From positions 62,001 to 126,000 of the forward strand of contig JAJNBG010000016.1 in the NCBI GenBank assembly GCA_021155905.1: a stretch of DNA of 64,000 nucleotides, read 5' to 3'. Position numbers and translations under genes: made by a program. The notes under the pieces are model-generated. The model was not told where the DNA came from. It did no database searches and saw nothing but the letters and a program-made list of their open reading frames with translations. The stretch is from Bacteroidota bacterium. GTDB lineage: Bacteria; Bacteroidota; Bacteroidia; B-17B0; Aurantibacillaceae. This document shows positions 26,733 through 36,798 of the stretch, one piece after another. Every line of letters starts with the position of its first letter. Position 1 is the stretch's first letter.

Positions 26733-28031
26733 ATGACTTACCAGCAAACGCTCGATTATCTATTCTCAAAATTACCCATGTATCAGCGCATAGGGGCTGC
26801 AGCGTATAAAGCTAATTTAGATAACACAGTTGCCATATGCAATGCACTTGGAAATCCTGAGAAAAAAATAAAATGTGTACATGTTGCCGGAACTAACGGT
26901 AAGGGTTCCTCCTCACACATGCTGGCAGCCATTTTACAACAGGCCGGGTATAAAACAGGTCTGTACACCTCTCCACATTTAGTTGATTTCAGGGAACGAA
27001 TCAGGATTAACGGGAAGATGATTCCCAAAGCCGAAGTCGTAAAGTTTGTGGAAGACTATAAAAATGTTTTTGAGAAAATTGAACCCTCCTTTTTTGAATG
27101 GACAGTTGGACTGGCTCTCCATTATTTTTCACAACATGAAATTGATGTGGTGATCATGGAAGTTGGATTGGGCGGCAGACTGGATTCGACAAATGTCATC
27201 ACTCCTGTTTGTTCACTCATTACCAATATTGGAATGGACCATGTGAATTTATTAGGCGATACTTTACCGAAAATTGCTACAGAGAAAGCAGGCATCATCA
27301 AGGGCAGAGTTCCGGTAGTGATCAGTCAGACTCAATTGGAAGTGATCTCCGTTTTTAACGATACCGCAAAAAATTTAAAAGCACCGGTTGAGTTTGCCGA
27401 CAAAAACTACAAAGTGCTGTCAACGATTCATAAAGACGAACTATTTTCTGTTGAGCTCCTTCATAAAAAAACAAACACTAAACACGTGTATGAGCTTGAC
27501 CTGCAAGGAAGCTATCAGGTAAAAAACCTCATGGGTGTTTTAACTACTATTGAAATACTGACACAAAAAGGATTTATCATCGAAGAAAAAGACATTACAG
27601 TTGCCTTAAAGAACGTCCAGAAAATAACAGGACTTCAGGGGCGCTGGCAAATCATTAGTTCAAAACCCCTGGTGATAGCCGATACAGGGCATAACGAAGA
27701 CGGAATTAAAGAAGTGCTTGAAAACCTGAAACGCTACGAGTTCAAAACGCTGCATTTTGTATTAGGAGTAGTAAATGATAAAGACATCACAAAAATATTA
27801 AAGCTTCTTCCAAAGAATGCCATTTATTATTTTTGTAAAGCCGGAATTCCCAGAGCTCTGGACGAAAACGAATTAAGTGCTCAGGCCCAAAAAATTGGAC
27901 TGGAGGGAAAAAAATTCAAAACCGTTCAGGAAGCAGTCGATAAAGCGAAGAAGCAAGCCAGGGTAAATGATCTGGTGTTTATCGGAGGAAGTACCTTTAC
28001 GGTTGCAGATGCATTACTTGAAACAAATTAG
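26733..28031 (+). CDS. folC: Bifunctional dihydrofolate synthase / folylpolyglutamate synthase
   Basis: Adds glutamate to dihydropteroate and to folates using ATP. The 432-residue length and motifs fit: VHVAGTNGKGSSSHML near residue 48 (Mur-ligase-type P-loop), GLYTSPHLVDFRERIRING, VIMEVGLGGRLDSTN, TNIGMDHVNLLG, then in the C-terminal domain GLQGRWQ, and VIADTGHNEDGI. Start ATG at 26733 follows the TonB-like gene by 47 bases, so it may be co-transcribed. It is convergent with the radical SAM gene 20 bases downstream. Confidence 0.95.
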   Translation: MTYQQTLDYLFSKLPMYQRIGAAAYKANLDNTVAICNALGNPEKKIKCVHVAGTNGKGSSSHMLAAILQQAGYKTGLYTSPHLVDFRERIRINGKMIPKAEVVKFVEDYKNVFEKIEPSFFEWTVGLALHYFSQHEIDVVIMEVGLGGRLDSTNVITPVCSLITNIGMDHVNLLGDTLPKIATEKAGIIKGRVPVVISQTQLEVISVFNDTAKNLKAPVEFADKNYKVLSTIHKDELFSVELLHKKTNTKHVYELDLQGSYQVKNLMGVLTTIEILTQKGFIIEEKDITVALKNVQKITGLQGRWQIISSKPLVIADTGHNEDGIKEVLENLKRYEFKTLHFVLGVVNDKDITKILKLLPKNAIYYFCKAGIPRALDENELSAQAQKIGLEGKKFKTVQEAVDKAKKQARVNDLVFIGGSTFTVADALLETN

Positions 28032-28051
28032 AAAAACTGATCTTCCGGCAA

Positions 28052-29068
28052 TCAGGCCCAGACCTTAGTACCTTCACTGCAATTTTTGCAGATGTCAATT
28101 TCTTCGCGTGAGTTCAAAATAGACTGTCTGAAACTTTGATACTTTACAGACTTCCAGAGTTTTTTAAACGTCTGTGTTTTCAAATCTCCTAATGGATGCT
28201 TCGCATCTTTATCAAAACAACAAGGCACTACTACCCCATCCCAGGTCACCACGCAGCTGCTCCACATTCTCCAGCATTGGTCCAGCAATTTATTTTTAAT
28301 CGAATAAGTGCCATCCTTATTTTTTTTATACCGGCTGTATTTTATATTCTCAGGAATCAGCGGATTACCGTTTTCAAAATCATACACCTGTGCCGTTTTA
28401 AACACCACTTCATTTACTTCTAAATCCTTCGCTAATTTTTTAACATCTTCCAACTGATGCTCGTTTGGTTTTACTACCAAAAACTGGAAAACAAGATATG
28501 GTGTTGTGCTTTTTAAATCCTTTTTTGCCTGCACGATATGTTTAGTTCCTTCCATGACTTTTTGAAGGCTTCCCCCGACTCTGTATTGTTCATAAGTATC
28601 CTGGGAAGTTCCATCAATAGAAATAATCAAACGGTCCAGCTTACTTTCCACTGTTTTCCTTGCCTGTTCTTTAGTGAGGTAATGCGCGTTAGTAGAAGTG
28701 GACGTGTAAATTCCTTTCTCCGACGCATATTTTACCATATCTAAAAAATTAGGATTCAGGTAAGGCTCTCCCTGAAAATAAAAGGTAAGATAAATCAATT
28801 CCTGATAAACCTCATCAATCGTTTTTTTAAAAAAAGCGGGTTCCAGCATTCCGGTGGGTCGGGTAAATTGTCGCAAGCCACTTGGACATTCCGGACAACG
28901 CAGATTGCAACTGGTCGTGGGTTCAATCGCCATGCTAATAGGAAACCCTTTTGAAAAAGATGTCTTACGCATTCTGGAAATATGGTAGCTCATCCATACC
29001 TTAAACGCATTGACTAATTTTCTGAAGCTGATTTTTCGGGCTAACTGTATGTGATTGGATAAAGACAC
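28052..29068 (-). CDS. Radical SAM / SPASM domain protein
   Basis: A 338-residue enzyme. The radical SAM iron-sulfur site is Cys54, Cys58 and Cys61 (TTSCNLRCPECPSG), followed by features of the partial TIM barrel (YFQGEPYLNP, LIISIDGTSQDTYEQYRVGG). The C-terminal SPASM-type cluster region supplies additional cysteines (CWRMWSSCVV, VVPCCFDKDAKHPLGDL, DICKNC). This resembles the group that includes peptide-modifying and cofactor-related enzymes, but no precursor peptide gene is visible beside it, so the substrate cannot be named. Confidence 0.85.
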   Translation of the reverse strand: MSLSNHIQLARKISFRKLVNAFKVWMSYHISRMRKTSFSKGFPISMAIEPTTSCNLRCPECPSGLRQFTRPTGMLEPAFFKKTIDEVYQELIYLTFYFQGEPYLNPNFLDMVKYASEKGIYTSTSTNAHYLTKEQARKTVESKLDRLIISIDGTSQDTYEQYRVGGSLQKVMEGTKHIVQAKKDLKSTTPYLVFQFLVVKPNEHQLEDVKKLAKDLEVNEVVFKTAQVYDFENGNPLIPENIKYSRYKKNKDGTYSIKNKLLDQCWRMWSSCVVTWDGVVVPCCFDKDAKHPLGDLKTQTFKKLWKSVKYQSFRQSILNSREEIDICKNCSEGTKVWA

Positions 29069-29131
29069 GTATTCAAAGATAAAGATTATAATTTATTATT
29101 AAATTTAGCCAGGCATTTAACCGAATCAATT

Positions 29132-30397
29132 ATGACCAATTTTTTTAATACTCTTGAATTTGCCAAACAGTTGGATTCCAGGGATTCTTTGCATTCTTAC
29201 AGAAATAAATTTCATATTCCTCAGCACAACGGCGCTGACATGGTCTATTTTACTGGTAATTCGCTGGGATTACAACCAAAAACCACTAAAGATTATATTC
29301 AGCAGGAACTGGATGACTGGGCAAGATTTGGTGTGGAAGGCCATTTTTTAGCTAAAAATCCCTGGTTGAGCTACCATGAAATTTTAACAAATAAAACAGC
29401 TAAACTGGTTGGGGCATTGCCTTCCGAAGTGGTGATGATGAACCAATTGACGGTTAATCTGCATTTATTGATGGTTTCATTTTATCGCCCGACCAAACAA
29501 CGGTATAAAATTTTATGCGAGGCAAAAGCTTTTCCAAGCGATCAATATGCTTTACAGTCCCAGGTAAAATTTCATGGGTTGAAAGTAGAAGATGCGCTCA
29601 TTGAAATTGCACCTCGTGAAGGAGAATATGAAGTAAGACATGAAGATATTTATAAAGCCATTGAAGACAATAAAGATTCCTTGGCACTGATCATGATCGG
29701 CGGCGTGAATTACTTTAGCGGACAGGTATTTGATATGAAAGCCATTGTGGAAGCCGGTCATAAAGCCGGAGCTATAGTAGGCTTTGATTTAGCGCATGGT
29801 GCCGGAAATTTAAAACTTGAACTGCATGACTGGAACGTTGATTTCGCGGCATGGTGTTCCTATAAATATTTAAACGCCGGACCGGGAAGTGTAGCAGGGG
29901 CATTTGTCCATGAAAGACACCATAAAAATACAGATCTGCCATTATTCGCAGGCTGGTGGGGACATGATAAATCCACGCGTTTTAAAATGGACAGGGAGTT
30001 TGTTCCAATTGAGAGCGTAGAACGCTGGCAGTTAAGTAATGCTCCTATTCTTTCCATGGCAGCGTATAAGGCTTCGCTGGATATCTTTGATGAAGTGGGC
30101 ATGGATAAACTGAATGAAAAAAGTAAAGTATTGACTGCTTATCTCGAATTCATTGTCGGAGAAATCAATCAACAAAAAAATAACTGCCTCGAAATCATTA
30201 CGCCAAAGGCAAACCGGGGTTGCCAGATCAGCATTGTAGCTCACGGTCAAGGAAAAGCGTTGTATGACAAGTTAATTGAAAATGGAGTGATCCCTGACTG
30301 GAGAGAACCTAACGTGATTCGCTGTGCACCGGTGCCCATGTATAACTCCTTTGAGGACATCTATCGCTTTGGACAGATTTTACAAAAGCTGTTATAA
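29132..30397 (+). CDS. kynU: Kynureninase
   Basis: A PLP-dependent hydrolase cleaving kynurenine to anthranilate and alanine, or 3-hydroxykynurenine to 3-hydroxyanthranilate. The 421-residue length and motifs fit: YFTGNSLGLQPKTT near residue 41, the Asp of GFDLAHGAGN, the PLP lysine in WCSYKYLNAGPG, GWWGHDKSTRF, and SNAPILSMAAYKASLDIFDE. No other tryptophan-to-kynurenine gene is visible nearby; a small SGNH hydrolase follows 16 bases later. Confidence 0.95.
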   Translation: MTNFFNTLEFAKQLDSRDSLHSYRNKFHIPQHNGADMVYFTGNSLGLQPKTTKDYIQQELDDWARFGVEGHFLAKNPWLSYHEILTNKTAKLVGALPSEVVMMNQLTVNLHLLMVSFYRPTKQRYKILCEAKAFPSDQYALQSQVKFHGLKVEDALIEIAPREGEYEVRHEDIYKAIEDNKDSLALIMIGGVNYFSGQVFDMKAIVEAGHKAGAIVGFDLAHGAGNLKLELHDWNVDFAAWCSYKYLNAGPGSVAGAFVHERHHKNTDLPLFAGWWGHDKSTRFKMDREFVPIESVERWQLSNAPILSMAAYKASLDIFDEVGMDKLNEKSKVLTAYLEFIVGEINQQKNNCLEIITPKANRGCQISIVAHGQGKALYDKLIENGVIPDWREPNVIRCAPVPMYNSFEDIYRFGQILQKLL

Positions 30398-30413
30398 GTA
30401 AAAAATTAAAAAC

Positions 30414-31085
30414 ATGCTGAAAGCCTTTCTGATATTTTCCGGGTTCTTCATGATGTCGTTTATGCAAACAGATAAACAACCTTTGAAATATATCGCTTTC
30501 GGTGATTCTTATACCATCGGTACAGGAACCACAAACAAGCATGAGCAGTGGCCTACTATTCTTGGCAAACATTTAACCGAAGCCGGCATTAAAACAGAAT
30601 TGGTTTCTAATCCATCCCGAAATGGATATAGCACACAAAATGTCATTGATCAGGAATTGCCATTGCTCAGGAATCAGACTATTGACTTTGCCACTTTACT
30701 AATCGGCGTGAATGATTGGGTACGCCAAGTGAACGCAGCGACTTACCATAAAAATCTGAATTACATTATTGATGAAATTCAGAAAAAACTGAGTAATAAA
30801 AAACACTTCATCCTGATTACCATTCCGGATTTTGGAGTGACGCCACAGGGTAAATTGTATGGTAGTGGCAGGGACATTTCTAAGGGAATCTCCGAGTTCA
30901 ATGACATTATCAAAGCAGAAGCAAAAAAAAGGGGGTTGATTTGTGTGGATATTTTTCCGCTTTCAAAAAGTATGGCAGATCACCAGGAATTGGTAGCAGA
31001 AGATGGCCTTCATCCGTCGGCTAAAGAATATGCCTTATGGGAAAAAATGATTTTTCCTGAAGCAAAAAAGCTGCTGGCACCCTGA
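30414..31085 (+). CDS. SGNH/GDSL-type hydrolase
   Basis: A 223-residue hydrolase/esterase. Block I IAFGDSYTIG with nucleophile Ser32, the Gly/Asn of SRNGYSTQNVIDQEL, block III LLIGVNDWVRQ and block V DGLHPSAKEYA (Asp/His pair) are all present. Residues 1-18 form a hydrophobic leader, so it is probably exported or membrane-bound. Substrate unknown (acyl esters in general). It follows kynU closely, possibly in one transcript. Confidence 0.85.
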   Translation: MLKAFLIFSGFFMMSFMQTDKQPLKYIAFGDSYTIGTGTTNKHEQWPTILGKHLTEAGIKTELVSNPSRNGYSTQNVIDQELPLLRNQTIDFATLLIGVNDWVRQVNAATYHKNLNYIIDEIQKKLSNKKHFILITIPDFGVTPQGKLYGSGRDISKGISEFNDIIKAEAKKRGLICVDIFPLSKSMADHQELVAEDGLHPSAKEYALWEKMIFPEAKKLLAP

Positions 31086-31118
31086 AAGATATAATTTAAT
31101 TATCCCCGCAATAATGCT

Positions 31119-31126
31119 TAAATTTG
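31119..31126 (+). promoter_or_regulatory. TAAATTTG box just before tatC
   Basis: Matches the TAnnTTTG -7 element and ends 9 bases before the ATG at 31136, which would give an almost leaderless mRNA. No convincing -33 TTG at the usual spacing. Confidence 0.3.
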
Positions 31127-31135
31127 CCGCTGATT

Positions 31136-31966
31136 ATGGCAGAAAATAACCCCGAAGAACTTTCCATGCAAATGTCTTTTATGCAGCACCTGGATGCATT
31201 AAGATGGCATCTGGTGCGCAGTGCTATAGCGATTTTTATTTTTGCCGTGGCATTATTCTGCTTCAACAATTTTTTATTTGACACGGTAATTTTTGGGCCT
31301 TTAAAACAGGATTTTATTTCTTACCGCGCATTATGTTCTTTAGGTTATAAAATCGGAGCAGGTGATGTGATGTGTATGACCGTAAAAGATCCGCACTTAC
31401 AAACTCTTTCTGCTTCCGAACAGTTTTTCACACACATGTGGATCGCTTTATTAGGCGGTATCATCCTGGCCTTTCCATATGTGCTTTATGAGCTTTGGAA
31501 GTTTATCAGGCCTGCTTTAAAAAGTTCAGAATCACAACCGGCTAAATGGTTCGTGATCATTGCTTCCCTTTTATTTTTAATAGGAATTTTCTTCGGCTAT
31601 TTTTTATTGTTCCCGATGTCCTACAATTTCCTGATTAATTATCAATTGTCGGATAGCGGTATTGTGCAAACCAATAATACCCTGGATGATTATATTTCAT
31701 TGATCTCAACCATGGTTTTGGTTTCAGGAATTGTATTTGAGTTACCCGTACTGGTTTATTTCTTAACGCGACTTGGCCTCTTAACACCTGAATTCATGCG
31801 GAAGTATCGCAAATACGCAGTCGTGGTGATTTTAATCGCCGCAGCTGTTATTACACCCTCACCGGATGTGACTTCCCAAATGATCGTGGCTGTACCGATG
31901 TATTTACTTTACGAAATCAGTATTTTCGTGAGTGCTTATGTGATCAAAAAAAATAAATTAAATTAA
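31136..31966 (+). CDS. tatC: Sec-independent protein translocase TatC
   Basis: Core membrane subunit of the twin-arginine translocase, which recognises RR signal peptides. From the ATG at 31136 (276 residues; an in-frame TTG 12 bases upstream adds only four residues) it has six helices and the family motifs MSFMQHLDALRWHLVRSAIA, FFTHMWIALLGG, a periplasmic-loop region with PMSYNFLINY and, after helix five, SPDVTSQMIVAVPMYLLYEISIF. No tatA/tatB gene is adjacent. Confidence 0.94.
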   Translation: MAENNPEELSMQMSFMQHLDALRWHLVRSAIAIFIFAVALFCFNNFLFDTVIFGPLKQDFISYRALCSLGYKIGAGDVMCMTVKDPHLQTLSASEQFFTHMWIALLGGIILAFPYVLYELWKFIRPALKSSESQPAKWFVIIASLLFLIGIFFGYFLLFPMSYNFLINYQLSDSGIVQTNNTLDDYISLISTMVLVSGIVFELPVLVYFLTRLGLLTPEFMRKYRKYAVVVILIAAAVITPSPDVTSQMIVAVPMYLLYEISIFVSAYVIKKNKLN

Positions 31967-31967
31967 T

Positions 31968-32312
31968 ATGTCAAACCGGGTTAAAGAATTCAACGACTAC
32001 CGCGCTAAGATGAACGAGGTTATTTTAGGAAAGGATAACTTAGTGATCAAGCGTTTATTTAATTTAGACACGCAAACGTATTCCGAAGGTGCGTTAAACG
32101 TTAAAACCAAGGAGATGTTGGGCTTAGTGGCCAGTATGGTTTTGCGTTGCGATGATTGCATCAAATACCATTTGGAAAAATGTTTTGAACAAGGCTGCAC
32201 CACAGAAGAAGTCTATGAAATTTTTGCCGTGGCCAACATTGTTGGCGGAACCATTGTGATCCCGCATACACGTCGTGGCGCTGAGTTCTGGGAAGAGTTA
32301 CAGAAAAACTAA
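31968..32312 (+). CDS. Carboxymuconolactone decarboxylase / AhpD family protein
   Basis: A 114-residue single-domain protein with the AhpD-like redox motif Cys61-x-x-Cys64-x-x-x-His68 (RCDDCIKYH), followed by the conserved helix HLEKCFEQGCTTEEVYE. Such proteins act as peroxidase partners or as decarboxylases; the CxxC argues for a thiol-redox role. Its ATG is one base after the tatC stop, so it is in the tatC transcript. Confidence 0.85.
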   Translation: MSNRVKEFNDYRAKMNEVILGKDNLVIKRLFNLDTQTYSEGALNVKTKEMLGLVASMVLRCDDCIKYHLEKCFEQGCTTEEVYEIFAVANIVGGTIVIPHTRRGAEFWEELQKN

Positions 32313-32345
32313 TTTTTGTAACTTTTTTTAACGTCTGCGTTATTT

Positions 32346-33029
32346 ATGCAGATGAAGATTCAAAAATATATCCTACCTGTTTTTGTCAGCTCCAATTTAA
32401 TTGGACAAAATCCTTCTGAGCTGTTCCCTGAAACAAGATTTGGATTCACGCATTCTACTTCCACCAGCATGTGTTTTCAATCGAACCTCCTTAAGCCTGA
32501 ATTAAGTAATGAATATCCAAAACCCAACAGCAACAAAAAGATCACCGAAACCCAGTACGGTTTTGGAATCGGTTTATTTTTATGGATGCCTTTAAACGAC
32601 GGGATTGTTTTTAAACCAAAAATAGAGGGTGTGTTTTCCAATACCTGCACCAGACAAAATCAACATGTTTTTGCGACTTCTTTTGATCTGAACATATCTC
32701 ACGGCTTTGTGATTGCCTTAAAAAAACCGGATGAAAACGGCGTGATTTATATGGCGAGGAACATGAGTTGTTACCTCACCAGCAAGCAACCTTATTTAGT
32801 GATTGGCCCTAAAATTAATTTAAAAAAATACGATAAAGGTTACCTGAACAAAGGATTTGAAAATGAAATGGCATTCGGTTTTTTTATCGGTTACGGTATT
32901 AACTATATCTTCCAGGGGAAAAATTTTGCGCCCGAAATTTGTTACCACTTAGGTTCAACCTCACAAAATCAAATCAATGATGTTAACAAGCGGACACACA
33001 CCATCACCTTCTCTCTCAATTTCTTTTAA
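32346..33029 (+). CDS. Predicted outer-membrane barrel protein (possibly PorT-like)
   Basis: A 227-residue protein with a short N-terminal signal (IQKYILPVFVSSNLIGQ) and then alternating strands with aromatic residues (ETQYGFGIGLFLWMPLNDG, FEGNM-type loop absent, GYGINYIFQGKNFAPEICYHLG) and a C-terminal ITFSLNFF. The pattern of 'GIGLFLWMPLNDGIVFKPKI' and the 24-27 kDa size recall PorT-type outer-membrane proteins of the T9SS, but sequence identity cannot be judged by eye. It may start at either of two ATGs (32346 or 32352). Convergent with the M1 gene. Confidence 0.5.
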   Translation: MQMKIQKYILPVFVSSNLIGQNPSELFPETRFGFTHSTSTSMCFQSNLLKPELSNEYPKPNSNKKITETQYGFGIGLFLWMPLNDGIVFKPKIEGVFSNTCTRQNQHVFATSFDLNISHGFVIALKKPDENGVIYMARNMSCYLTSKQPYLVIGPKINLKKYDKGYLNKGFENEMAFGFFIGYGINYIFQGKNFAPEICYHLGSTSQNQINDVNKRTHTITFSLNFF

Positions 33030-33031
33030 AC

Positions 33032-36000
33032 TTAATTGATCGTGATGCTCACATTACTGCTGTTAGCCGATAAGTCAGGTGGTACAGGAGTGGAGCCAAA
33101 TTTACAACGGTTGTTATCCGGTACACGGTCTATTAATTTATTATAAGGATCAAGCCCTGCCGATACCGGTTCCTGGTCAACAATAAACTCAAAGGTTTTG
33201 GTTGGCTTATCCATTTTCACTTTTTTGAAGACCATTTCCTTATCCGTTTTTTTGCCTTTCACTTCCTGTTGATTGAAAATTCCAATATCCATCCAGTCGT
33301 TCACAGGAACCTCTTTACTCTTGCCAACACTATCCGCTTTAAATTTTGTAGAACCTACAGTCAACGTCACTTTATATTTACCGTCCGCCTGCTTCACCGA
33401 CTTCAAATCCTTCACGTAATTTTCATACACAGTAATATCTTCAAACAAATCTTTGATCACATACTGCATACTGTCAGGAGTGGATAATTTCATATTCGCC
33501 ACAAACTCCTTTGCGTTGGTATAAGGGGCACTCTGGAATCCAACCTGTTTAATGTAGCGTTTCAAAGCCGAATTAACAGAGTCTTCACCTATATAGTCCC
33601 TTAAGGCATACATGATCAGGCAGCCTTTATTATAATGAATGTATTGTTGATTCTCCGCCAGCATGATCGGCAATTCTTTTTTCTTCTCGGTCGCTCTTCC
33701 TAACAAATATTTATTTAAGGCGTCTTTTAGAAATTTATGCATCGCTTCTTTGCCATACTCTTTTTCCATGACCATCATGGCACTGTATTCCGCCATTGAT
33801 TCACTCATCAAGGTTGATCCCTGTACGTCTGCACCAATCACCTGGTGGGCCCACCACTGGTGGCCAACTTCATGGGCGGTGACATAAAACGGATAATCAA
33901 TACTCAAAGGATCATTTTCATCCACGTCAGCAATAAAGCCAATGCTTTCTGAATACGGAATCGTGTTTGGAAACGATTGGGCAAAGGAGGCATAACGCGG
34001 GAATTCCAAAATGCGTACCTGGCGATGCTGATAAGGACTAAATGCCTTTTCATAGTAAGCCAGTGACTTTTTAATGGAATTAATCATACGATCCAGGTTG
34101 TACTCATGACCTTTGTGATAATACACTTCGATATTGATGTCTCTGTATTTATCCCTTTTTACTTCATAACGCGCAGAAAGGAATGAATAAAAATTAAGAA
34201 TCGGGCAGTCCATTTTATAATGGAAGTAGCGTCGGTTGCCTTTTGAATATTCTTTGATCAGATAACCAGGCGCCACGGCAATCTGATCAGGCACTGTACT
34301 CACAATGCACTCAAAATTGATCCAGTCGGCATCTTTGCTGATGTATGTATTTGCATAGGAGGCAGTATCGTTGATGTTGGCCATACGCTGTTTAACAGGA
34401 AGACTATATTTTTTACGTGCTTCATTTTCTCCCAACTCGTACGCTTCATAATAACCAATGTTAGGCAACAGAGAATTATTAATAAATGATCCGTTATACA
34501 CGACGTCTGATTTTTCATCATTGCTAAACCAGGACTTCTGAAAATAATCAATGGTAAAATCCAGTTTGATAGAATCGCCGGACTGCAGAGGAGAGGTCAG
34601 TTTGAATGCACGAACAAAAAAATCTTTATCATTGATAAACTCTTTATTTGGAACCGACAAGCTGATGGTTTTCACATCGACGTTCAAATTATTATTTATA
34701 ATAATGGTATCAATGGCACGCTTGTTCTTATTTTTTAAATAGAAATGCCCTTTGAATTTTGCGCCCAGTTCATTCGGGAAGAGATCTACTTCCACATAAC
34801 TTGACACCACACGTGGTTGTGGAGTCTTCTGAAAATGTTTATAGGTCTGTTCAAATTTTGCCTGCCATTTTTCCTCTTCGGTATTGGACATCATTTTATT
34901 AGCTATTTTGATGTTATAATAAATCAAAGAGCCTATGCCAATAAACACAATCGCTGAAAAAACGGCTGCTATCCTGAATTGCTTATGAGAATCAAATCTT
35001 GAAAATTTAAACCGGGCTTTTAATCCTTTTTCTTTTCCTCTTAAATAAAAGCGGATAGCAAACACAAATAAAAGAATAATCACCGCTACCCAATATAATT
35101 TGAATAAATAGAATATGGGAGTTGTGTGCCCATAGCCATTCATGTCACTGTATGGAAGCATTGGTCCACTCGAATTAAAATTATACAAAGGATTGTCCCA
35201 TTGTGCCTGGGAAAAAATAATGCGCGACAGGAAAGCGATGATAAACGAAATAACAAATCCCACGTATTTATTGCTCACCATAAACTGGATCACGAAACAA
35301 AGTGCCGCTACCAAAGAAAGATTAATAAAGGTTCTTCCATACAGACTTACCAGGTATTGATCCAACTCAAATTTATAATAGCTTTTGAGCGATTGAATGA
35401 TGACTCCTGTTAAAATAGCGCCCAGTAAACCAATGGCCACAGAAACCATTAAGCCTAAATACTTTCCTATCACCAGCGTGGAAGATTTAATAGGAGAAGC
35501 GCCTACCAGTTCATCTACTTTAAATTGCTTCTCATTGAAAATCAGATTTCCCGAATAAAAGATAATCAGGATGGATAACATGAACTGAAACATCGAGCCT
35601 GTCTGGCTCACGATGTTGTACGTAACAGGGTAAACTTCCGTGCCGAAAATCAGTGAACTGAAACTACTGGTAATATATGCCAGTACACCGCCCAACACGA
35701 GCATAATGATGAAAAAATAACTCTTAATGATACGCTTGTATTCAAAGCGGGCAATAAAAGCCAGTTGGCTCCGGAATGCTTTTCCGGAAGCACTGATGGT
35801 TACCTTTGGCAATTCGCCCACATGTTGTATAGCGGGAGTTTGCGGAGAAAGGCTTTCTTCTTTTTTACGGAAGGAGAATACTTTGGAAGGATTTAAAAAC
35901 TGGGAAAAACTAAATCGTACGTAACTGAATGCCATGATCATTAAGGCGAGCGCCAACCACACCAGGCGGTTATACAAAAGGTAATCCGTGAGTGACAATA

Positions 36001-36712
36001 AGCGTTCGTTCTGTTCGGCCGGTGTCCAGTATTGTGTTACTTTTCCCAACGCTTTATTACCATAGGGATCCAGCATCGCAGCTAACTCCTGGTAATCGAT
36101 ATCCGCTAAAACAGAATTGGCTGCCAGGTCGAATAAAAAGAAAATCACGGTGAATAAATAAGCGATGGTCGTGTTTCGTAGAAAAGTGGTTAAAGAAAAA
36201 TAGATAGTTCCAAATAGCAATGTGTTAGGAACAACGAAATATAAAAAGGGCTGTATGTAATTATATAAATGAATAGGACCAATGGTTGGCTGCTCCATTC
36301 CAATTATACTACCGACTAATAAACCAAAGAGTTGGCCGCTGAACACGAAAAGCGCAATCACCAGTACACCAAAAAATCGCCCGAAAAAATAAGCCGCTTT
36401 TGTAATCGGCTTTGTAAAAAATAAGGAATGGGAATTAAATTCGAAATCACGCTGAATAGCGGTAGCCATGATGGCAATAATGATCATATTATGGATCAGC
36501 GCCAGGATGTTTTGATTGAAGGCCAGGTACAAACTGGCGTTTGCTACGGCACTGTTCAGATAAGTATTGCTGTCGCTGGAACCTAAAGGAATAACTCCTG
36601 ACGCAGCTAAAGACAGGAATAAATAGAACGCAAAATAAATAGCAAAAAACACATACGTGGATGGTTTTTTAAAAGCGTATTTTAATTCGAAACGAAATAT
36701 TTCTAAAAACAT
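33032..36712 (-). CDS. ABC-2-type permease fused to M1 family aminopeptidase
   Basis: A 1226-residue inner-membrane protein joining a transporter and a peptidase. The first ~570 residues hold two sets of about six helices, each introduced by an ABC-2 permease-like start (IFRFELKYAFKKPSTYVFFAIYF at the beginning; FIARFEYKRIIKSYFFIIMLVLGG near residue 320). After a final helix (IAAVFSAIVFIGIGSLIYY) the extracytoplasmic part carries the M1 peptidase: zinc ligands in HEVGHQWWAHQ near residue 943 and the third ligand in SMAEYSA about 20 residues on. The ATP-binding subunit lies just upstream in the same direction. Role unproven; likely peptide processing linked to export or import across the inner membrane. 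Confidence 0.85.
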   Translation of the reverse strand: MFLEIFRFELKYAFKKPSTYVFFAIYFAFYLFLSLAASGVIPLGSSDSNTYLNSAVANASLYLAFNQNILALIHNMIIIAIMATAIQRDFEFNSHSLFFTKPITKAAYFFGRFFGVLVIALFVFSGQLFGLLVGSIIGMEQPTIGPIHLYNYIQPFLYFVVPNTLLFGTIYFSLTTFLRNTTIAYLFTVIFFLFDLAANSVLADIDYQELAAMLDPYGNKALGKVTQYWTPAEQNERLLSLTDYLLYNRLVWLALALMIMAFSYVRFSFSQFLNPSKVFSFRKKEESLSPQTPAIQHVGELPKVTISASGKAFRSQLAFIARFEYKRIIKSYFFIIMLVLGGVLAYITSSFSSLIFGTEVYPVTYNIVSQTGSMFQFMLSILIIFYSGNLIFNEKQFKVDELVGASPIKSSTLVIGKYLGLMVSVAIGLLGAILTGVIIQSLKSYYKFELDQYLVSLYGRTFINLSLVAALCFVIQFMVSNKYVGFVISFIIAFLSRIIFSQAQWDNPLYNFNSSGPMLPYSDMNGYGHTTPIFYLFKLYWVAVIILLFVFAIRFYLRGKEKGLKARFKFSRFDSHKQFRIAAVFSAIVFIGIGSLIYYNIKIANKMMSNTEEEKWQAKFEQTYKHFQKTPQPRVVSSYVEVDLFPNELGAKFKGHFYLKNKNKRAIDTIIINNNLNVDVKTISLSVPNKEFINDKDFFVRAFKLTSPLQSGDSIKLDFTIDYFQKSWFSNDEKSDVVYNGSFINNSLLPNIGYYEAYELGENEARKKYSLPVKQRMANINDTASYANTYISKDADWINFECIVSTVPDQIAVAPGYLIKEYSKGNRRYFHYKMDCPILNFYSFLSARYEVKRDKYRDINIEVYYHKGHEYNLDRMINSIKKSLAYYEKAFSPYQHRQVRILEFPRYASFAQSFPNTIPYSESIGFIADVDENDPLSIDYPFYVTAHEVGHQWWAHQVIGADVQGSTLMSESMAEYSAMMVMEKEYGKEAMHKFLKDALNKYLLGRATEKKKELPIMLAENQQYIHYNKGCLIMYALRDYIGEDSVNSALKRYIKQVGFQSAPYTNAKEFVANMKLSTPDSMQYVIKDLFEDITVYENYVKDLKSVKQADGKYKVTLTVGSTKFKADSVGKSKEVPVNDWMDIGIFNQQEVKGKKTDKEMVFKKVKMDKPTKTFEFIVDQEPVSAGLDPYNKLIDRVPDNNRCKFGSTPVPPDLSANSSNVSITIN

Positions 36713-36798
36713 AAGTTTTGTTTATTGATTAGTATTGTGCTTAAGTGACGATATGAGCTACCTAGAAAAAGCTCTCTATGTATCCGGGAATTTTTTAA